A DNA stretch of 10,156 bases from Dehalococcoidia bacterium CG2_30_46_19 (GTDB lineage: Bacteria; Chloroflexota; Dehalococcoidia; GIF9; AB-539-J10). The translations under genes and the position numbers were made by a program. Positions 6,547-10,156 of the stretch are shown in pieces (positions within the stretch are counted from its first letter, which is position 1; the number at the start of each line of letters is the position of its first letter). Under the pieces are notes generated by a model. The model made no database searches and had not been told where the DNA came from. It saw only the letters and a program-made list of their open reading frames with translations. The DNA lies in assembly GCA_001872925.1 (NCBI GenBank), contig MNYD01000120.1, positions 1 to 10,156 on the forward strand, read 5' to 3'.

Positions 6547-6900
6547 ATGTTAAACGGGGTGCTTGGTTTTCTCGCTTTCTGGTTAGCAGCTTCAGGGATA
6601 TGCTTATTGCTACCCGAGAGGTTAACAGAGAGGTTTGGCTATCCTATAAAAACCATCTATGCCAGAGAGGCTATTGCTGGTGCTTGCCTGGCAATAGCCG
6701 CTGGAATTTGTGTTGAGCTGATTTACCCCCTAACCCAAATCCCCAACCCAGGCATAATAACCATCGGAATAATTTTACCTGTATTGTGGGCAATCAATAA
6801 CTTCAGCTCTACCCCGAGGTCAAAATTCATGCTGGCAGAGGCGATAATTTTCGTTATAATCGCCATTGTTGTAGGTATAGGTTACTTCCAGGCAATATAA
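6547..6900 (+). CDS. Small integral membrane protein, function unknown
   Basis: This 117-residue protein is not recognised as a named family. It appears to hold four hydrophobic helices at about 3-22, 42-62, 69-86 and 95-114, joined by short loops. The first loop (about 23-41, LPERLTERFGYPIKTIYARE) is charged, and the only other charged loop is around 87-94. The start is well supported by a strong SD, and a plausible promoter lies upstream. The radical SAM gene follows 30 nt later in the same reading frame and the two are probably co-transcribed. Its position beside quinone and lipid genes suggests a membrane role, but no function can be assigned. Confidence 0.75.
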   Translation: MLNGVLGFLAFWLAASGICLLLPERLTERFGYPIKTIYAREAIAGACLAIAAGICVELIYPLTQIPNPGIITIGIILPVLWAINNFSSTPRSKFMLAEAIIFVIIAIVVGIGYFQAI

Positions 6901-6930
6901 CATATACCCTCACCACAGTTTTTGGTTAAC

Positions 6931-8181
6931 ATGCTCTCAACTTTCCTGGGATTCATTACTCGCCATGAAGGAAGAAAATTCCTGAAGCTCAGCGAGGAAA
7001 TTGATGAATCGCAAATCGTGGGGCTGGGGACAAACAGCGATAACCAGATTTCGCTTTACATCCACATCCCCTTCTGCAAAAGTCTTTGCCCTTATTGCTG
7101 CTTTAATAGATATCTATTTCGCGAAGATCAAGCTAGGAGATACTTCAAGAATCTAAGAACGGAACTCAACCTTTATATTCAAAGGGGATTCAAGTTCTCC
7201 AACTTTTACTTCGGCGGTGGAACGCCAACTGTGATGATCGATGAGCTACTCGGATTTATAAGTTACCTCAAGGAAAAGTTTGAGGTAAAGCAAATCTCTG
7301 TGGAAACCACACCCCGGGAAGTGAATGAAGAAAACGTAAATCTCCTAAAAGAGGCAGGAGTCAACAGGCTATCCATAGGAGTGCAGAGCTTTAATGACAG
7401 CATATTGAAATCAATGGGAAGAGCATTCTGCTCTGGAGAAGAAATAAGAGAGAAAATTTCCATCGCCAATGATAAATTCGATACTTTGAACCTCGACCTT
7501 ATATTCAATTTCCCTTCGCAATCCATCGAGATATTCGAGGTAGACATAGAGACTCTCAAAAGCTTAACAGTAAATCAAGTTACATTTTATCCACTAATGC
7601 CCTCTCCACATAAGAAAAACGCTTTGGAACGGAGATTTAATCAGGTAGATACATCTAGAGAGAAGGCATTCTATAGTGTCATCCTAAGAGATATTTATGG
7701 CGATAATTATCTCCCCTCAACAGCATGGTGTTTCTCTAAAGGTGAAAGGATAATAGATGAATACATAATTAACTTCGATGATTACATCGGCATAGGAGCA
7801 GGCTCGGCAAGTCTCTTCAATGGCAATTTCTATACAAATTCATTCTCGCTGAATAGATATGAGGAACTTTTAACGCAAGGTAAACTGCCTATAATCCGGT
7901 GGAGAAAGCTATCAGAGCATGAATTGCTTTATTATTACCTCTTATCAAAGCTATTCGGAATGAGATTAGACAACAGGAAATTCCACAAAAGGTTTAACGC
8001 CAACATACATCAAAAGCTAGAAAAAGAACTATTGTTCCTCAAGCTCTTCGGGCTGATTCAAGAAAAAGATGGAGAAATAAATGTGACCCGTAACGGAATG
8101 TATCCTGTAACTGTGATGATGAGAGAATTTTTCGCTGCGCTAAATGGCTTGAGAGAATACTGTATCGAGAATCAAATTTAG
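6931..8181 (+). CDS. HemW/HemN-like radical SAM protein (coproporphyrinogen III oxidase family)
   Basis: This protein of 416 residues (from ATG 6931) has the radical SAM cluster motif C49-x3-C53-x2-C56 in YIHIPFCKSLCPYCCF, directly followed by a fourth cysteine, C57. The SAM-binding GGGTPT is at 95-100. HemW/HemN-type features follow: ETTPREV, NRLSIGVQSF, and in the C-terminal half a GIGAGSASLFNG segment and a winged-helix-like end. It would cleave SAM with a 4Fe-4S cluster. HemW relatives insert or carry heme, HemN decarboxylates coproporphyrinogen, and others methylate or have unknown substrates; the sequence does not decide among these. A TTG at 6922 is an alternative start. Neither start has an SD, so reinitiation after the membrane protein gene is likely. 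It converges on the prenyltransferase gene with 7 bp between stops. Confidence 0.82.
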   Translation: MLSTFLGFITRHEGRKFLKLSEEIDESQIVGLGTNSDNQISLYIHIPFCKSLCPYCCFNRYLFREDQARRYFKNLRTELNLYIQRGFKFSNFYFGGGTPTVMIDELLGFISYLKEKFEVKQISVETTPREVNEENVNLLKEAGVNRLSIGVQSFNDSILKSMGRAFCSGEEIREKISIANDKFDTLNLDLIFNFPSQSIEIFEVDIETLKSLTVNQVTFYPLMPSPHKKNALERRFNQVDTSREKAFYSVILRDIYGDNYLPSTAWCFSKGERIIDEYIINFDDYIGIGAGSASLFNGNFYTNSFSLNRYEELLTQGKLPIIRWRKLSEHELLYYYLLSKLFGMRLDNRKFHKRFNANIHQKLEKELLFLKLFGLIQEKDGEINVTRNGMYPVTVMMREFFAALNGLREYCIENQI

Positions 8182-8188
8182 CTCCAAG

Positions 8189-9082
8189 TTACAAAATCCC
8201 GGAAATGATATATCCAACACCTAAGAATATTTGAGTTAAAAGAACGACGAGAACGTTATCTCTCATAGCTGGTATTAATTGTTCTATTTTCCCCCGGTAT
8301 TTAATGGCACCCTGAATAGCCCTTACCGCAATGGGGAGTGTTAGTAAAGCTATCAATGAGAAGACCGGCATCAGTCCTGCTACTACAGCGCCAATTATCC
8401 ACAGATAAACAATTGCAGTCAAAACTGAATAGAAGATGCTAGCCTTCGCCTTTCCTATAGCAATAGGCAATGTTTTTCTACCTGCCTCCCTATCAGCCTC
8501 TGCATCGGGGAACTCGTTTAACAGGAGCAAATTATGCACCAAAATACCGGACGGAATAGCTGCTACAATCGCTGGAAGGGTGTAAGAAGCAGTTTGAATG
8601 AAATAGAAACCCAGGATAGGCAAGGTCCCCAACCCCACCCCGGGAGCCCACTCAGGCCATTCCAGCCTGGTCAAGAAAGGCGTATAAAGCAGAATGCATA
8701 TTGCCCCTATCAAAATCACCGGCAGCAGCAGCCAACCCACAGTAACCACAAAATAAATACCTATGGGCACAGCCAGTAAAAAGGAAATCAGCCCGAACCA
8801 GAGGGTCCGAGTCGGGGTAAGAAGAGCAGGAGGTAAGATACCACTGCCCCCACTGAAGGGGGTTCTTTCAACCTTCAAATCTATGCCGCTCTTATAGTCA
8901 AAGTAATCATTAAGAACATTTACGCTGATATGGCACAAAAGTAAGCCAACGAAAGCCACTAAGGCATAACCGAGATGGAATGCACCGTCATACCAGGCTA
9001 GGGAAGTACCCAGAAACGCCAGCACAACGGAAAGAAGCAGGAACTGAGGTCTAGTCTCAAGAAACCATACTTTTAATTTCAT
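8189..9082 (-). CDS. menA: UbiA-superfamily prenyltransferase, MenA-like
   Basis: This 297-residue polytopic membrane protein would attach a polyprenyl chain to a naphthoate-type ring in menaquinone synthesis. The two Asp-rich Mg-diphosphate motifs are N58-D59-YF-D62-YKSGI-D68 and N189-EFP-D193-AEA-D197. Between them RTPFSGGSG (73-81) matches the pattern of MenA-type enzymes. About eight to nine hydrophobic helices are visible. A longer frame reaching 9139 exists, but its extra residues are charged and lie inside menG. The ATG at 9080-9082 has AAGGAGGG 5 nt upstream and starts MKLKVWFLETRPQFLLL, the normal family N-terminus. It overlaps menG by 26 bp. It could instead act in the futalosine route (MqnP-like) or on another acceptor. 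Confidence 0.86.
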   Translation of the reverse strand: MKLKVWFLETRPQFLLLSVVLAFLGTSLAWYDGAFHLGYALVAFVGLLLCHISVNVLNDYFDYKSGIDLKVERTPFSGGSGILPPALLTPTRTLWFGLISFLLAVPIGIYFVVTVGWLLLPVILIGAICILLYTPFLTRLEWPEWAPGVGLGTLPILGFYFIQTASYTLPAIVAAIPSGILVHNLLLLNEFPDAEADREAGRKTLPIAIGKAKASIFYSVLTAIVYLWIIGAVVAGLMPVFSLIALLTLPIAVRAIQGAIKYRGKIEQLIPAMRDNVLVVLLTQIFLGVGYIISGIL

Positions 9083-9821
9083 TCCATCCCTCCTTTTTGC
9101 TTCTCTTAGGATTGGATGTTGCCTTCTTGACCGCCACATAGGTTGTGACTATCCCGAGAGTGAGGGGATAGGCAACAATATTCTCCAAGCCTACCTTCTC
9201 CATAATCTGCTTCAATTCAAAGGGGCTGTAGAATTCTGCGATTGATTTTGGGAGATAGGTATAAGCTTCTTTGTTCCTTGATATGGCATGTCCAAGGAAA
9301 GGCAAAATATGAAAAATGTAGAAATAATAAATCCGCCTGAATATCTTGTGCCGAGGTTGGCTAAACTCAAGACAAATCATCTTTCCGCCTAGCTTTAGCA
9401 CTCTGGTCATTTCTTGAAGTGTTTGTCCCATTTCTGTCATATTCCTCAAGGCAAAGCCAACGCTAACATAGTCAAAGGTACCATCGGGGAAAGGAAGGAC
9501 TTCCGCCTTAGCACAAATAAGCTCGATGTTACAGCATCCTTTTTTTGCTAGCTTGCCCCGAGCTCTACCAAGCATCTCTCTCGAAAAATCAACCCCAACA
9601 ACTTTACCCTCTTTACCAATCTTCCTGGCCAATTCCAAAGCCAAAGCACCAGTTCCAGTAGCTACATCAAGAACTTGCTCTCCAGCTTCAGGCTCAATCT
9701 TGGAAACAGCAAATTTCCTCCAGTATTTATCCCTATTAAAGCTGAGCAAGTTGTTAACAAAATCATAATTACCGACTATGGAAGAGAACATCATATGAAT
9801 ATATGCTTCCTTGCTTGCCAT
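9057..9821 (-). CDS. ubiE: Demethylmenaquinone/ubiquinone methyltransferase (MenG/UbiE)
   Basis: This 254-residue class I SAM-dependent methyltransferase would methylate the quinone ring at the last step of menaquinone synthesis. Family segments are MFSSIVGNYDFVNNLLSFNR (11-30), the SAM-binding loop VLDVATGTG (50-58), VDFS (77-80), FALRN (123-127), LEFSQP (151-156) and YTYLPKSIAEF (187-197). Length is slightly above the usual about 230-250 because of a basic tail (about 233-254) that carries the SD and start of menA. The ATG at 9819-9821 has only a weak AGAAG upstream. It is the first gene of the menG-menA pair, with a candidate promoter at 9889-9907 close to the IS end. Confidence 0.92.
   Translation of the reverse strand: MASKEAYIHMMFSSIVGNYDFVNNLLSFNRDKYWRKFAVSKIEPEAGEQVLDVATGTGALALELARKIGKEGKVVGVDFSREMLGRARGKLAKKGCCNIELICAKAEVLPFPDGTFDYVSVGFALRNMTEMGQTLQEMTRVLKLGGKMICLEFSQPRHKIFRRIYYFYIFHILPFLGHAISRNKEAYTYLPKSIAEFYSPFELKQIMEKVGLENIVAYPLTLGIVTTYVAVKKATSNPKRSKKEGWNEIKSMVS
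9088..9095 (-). promoter_or_regulatory. SD deciding the menA start, inside menG
   Basis: AAGGAGGG on the minus strand is placed 5 nt before the ATG at 9080-9082. It lies within the codons for the last Lys-Lys-Glu-Gly segment of menG and is the main reason to reject the longer start at 9139. Confidence 0.75.
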
Positions 9822-9888
9822 CTAAACTTCTATCGCCTGCTGCTCTATATGCACGTTTTCAACTTCATACAAGGCCTCTGTTTCCACA

Positions 9889-9907
9889 ATTATATCATGT
9901 AATTATA
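9889..9907 (-). promoter_or_regulatory. Paired -10 boxes upstream of menG/ubiE
   Basis: On the minus strand two perfect TATAAT hexamers occur 13 bp apart (RC of 9902-9907 and RC of 9889-9894). The downstream one is preceded by TGA, making an extended -10 (TGATATAAT). No convincing -35 lies 16-18 bp upstream of either, so an extended -10 promoter is the most plausible reading, with a leader of about 60 nt. Confidence 0.5.
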
Positions 9908-9929
9908 TGCCACTACCATACTGCGATTT

Positions 9930-9988
9930 AAATCATCTAAAATCTAACCGAAGGAGAAGTTGTTGAATCACGAAAAATCTAACCGAAG
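9930..9988 (+). mobile_element. Left terminal inverted repeat of right insertion sequence, with two internal repeats
   Basis: From 9930 (AAATCATCTA) the sequence pairs with the reverse complement of 201-257, the end of the left element. Inside it the 15-bp unit AAAATCTAACCGAAG occurs twice (9939-9953 and 9974-9988), 35 bp apart. Such repeats near an element end are typical of transposase binding sites. The outer limit is inferred from similarity. Confidence 0.65.
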
Positions 9989-10001
9989 TGGATTAAGATT
10001 C

Positions 10002-10039
10002 AGCCTGGCTAATATTTTCACAGGAGGTAAAGCCAGGCT
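10002..10039 (+). promoter_or_regulatory. Hairpin spanning the transposase ribosome binding site
   Basis: AGCCTGGCT (10002-10010) is the exact reverse complement of AGCCAGGCT (10031-10039), giving a 9-bp stem with a 20-nt loop. The loop holds the SD AGGAGGT (10022-10028), and the stem's 3' arm ends one base before the ATG at 10040. A structure here could limit transposase translation, as known for other insertion sequences. That role is inferred. Confidence 0.6.
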
Positions 10040-10156
10040 ATGGAAAGGATGGACATGCATTCAAGGAATGAATATCTCAAGGTGATAGGGGAGAGCTACT
10101 TTAAGGCAAAAACCAGGAAGGAGAAGACAGAACTTCTTGATGAATACTGTCGCAAT
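10040..10156 (+). CDS. DDE/integrase-type transposase, N-terminal fragment (cut by window edge)
   Basis: An open frame from ATG 10040 to the window end gives 39 residues, starting MERMDMHSRNEYLKVIGE and ending in LLDEYCRN. This matches my recollection of the N-terminus of the same integrase-type transposase family whose C-terminus is at the left edge (an MDMHTRNEYL-type start, a short Lys-rich stretch and LDEYCRNTG before a helix-turn-helix). The start is supported by AGGAGGT at 10022-10028, 11 nt upstream; ATGs at 10049 and 10055 are further from the SD. The catalytic part is beyond the window, so completeness is unknown. Confidence 0.75.
   Translation, partial: MERMDMHSRNEYLKVIGESYFKAKTRKEKTELLDEYCRN

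Noticed and set aside
7263..7559. Minus-strand open frame inside the radical SAM gene
   Set aside because: It is antisense to a gene with intact cluster and SAM motifs, with no SD.
8182..8188. Terminator between the convergent radical SAM and menA genes
   Set aside because: Seven bases leave no room for a stem, and no stem with a T-run was seen in the flanking coding ends.
8189..9139. Longer prenyltransferase reading frame starting at 9139
   Set aside because: The extra 19 residues are charged, lie inside menG and have no SD, whereas the ATG at 9080-9082 has AAGGAGGG in place and gives the normal family N-terminus.
9526..9902. Plus-strand open frames antisense to menG
   Set aside because: They are shadows of a conserved methyltransferase gene and have no start signals.
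258..9929. Firm call of a composite transposon
   Set aside because: The outer ends of both elements are outside the window, the visible ends are diverged, and the cargo is core metabolism, so the claim stays a finding and not a feature.

Overview
The window looks like bacterial chromosome from an anaerobe-type lineage. Ester-lipid and fatty-acid genes (plsX, acpP, an SDR enoyl-ACP reductase, fabF) exclude an archaeon, and a menaquinone-type methyltransferase/prenyltransferase pair plus two iron-sulfur-type proteins (radical SAM, U32) fit a strict or facultative anaerobe. The plsX-acpP-SDR-fabF order and the style of the flanking transposases remind me of Dehalococcoidia-like Chloroflexota from sediment or groundwater. 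That assignment is inference from memory and is only moderately secure. No rRNA, tRNA or CRISPR array was seen, and coding density is high, with no gene-free gap above about 165 bp.

Layout, left to right. (1) Positions 1-257: the 3' end of a DDE/integrase-type transposase gene running off the left edge, with the element's terminal inverted repeat. (2) 268-1758, minus: AMP-forming acyl-CoA synthetase/ligase. (3) 1922-3058, plus: U32-family peptidase-like protein with two cysteine quartets. (4) 3093-6392, minus: a tight operon, transcribed plsX, acpP, enoyl-ACP reductase of the FabL type, fabF, with two ATGA stop/start overlaps. (5) A 154-bp divergent promoter region (6393-6546) with -35 boxes that overlap on opposite strands. 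(6) 6547-8181, plus: a small four-helix membrane protein followed by a HemW/HemN-like radical SAM protein. (7) 8189-9821, minus: menG/ubiE-type methyltransferase followed by a menA/ubiA-type prenyltransferase, overlapping by 26 bp. (8) 9930-10156: the left end of a second element of the same transposase family, with a terminal inverted repeat, a 15-bp internal direct repeat, a hairpin around the ribosome binding site, and the first 39 codons of its transposase.

How it works together. PlsX makes acyl-phosphate from acyl-ACP for phospholipid synthesis. AcpP carries the growing chain, FabF elongates it and the FabL-type enzyme performs the last reduction of each cycle. The acyl-CoA ligase could activate exogenous or recycled fatty acids. 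MenA/MenG build the lipid quinone of the respiratory chain. The region therefore reads as membrane lipid and quinone metabolism, bracketed by two same-orientation insertion sequences about 9.7 kb apart.

The most useful correction to a routine annotation is that the SDR gene in the fab operon carries the Tyr-x6-Lys signature of enoyl-ACP reductase III (FabL), not the Tyr-x3-Lys of FabG. I did not find a clearly new multi-gene defence or mobile system. The more unusual points are at the level of motifs, regulatory architecture and the IS ends.
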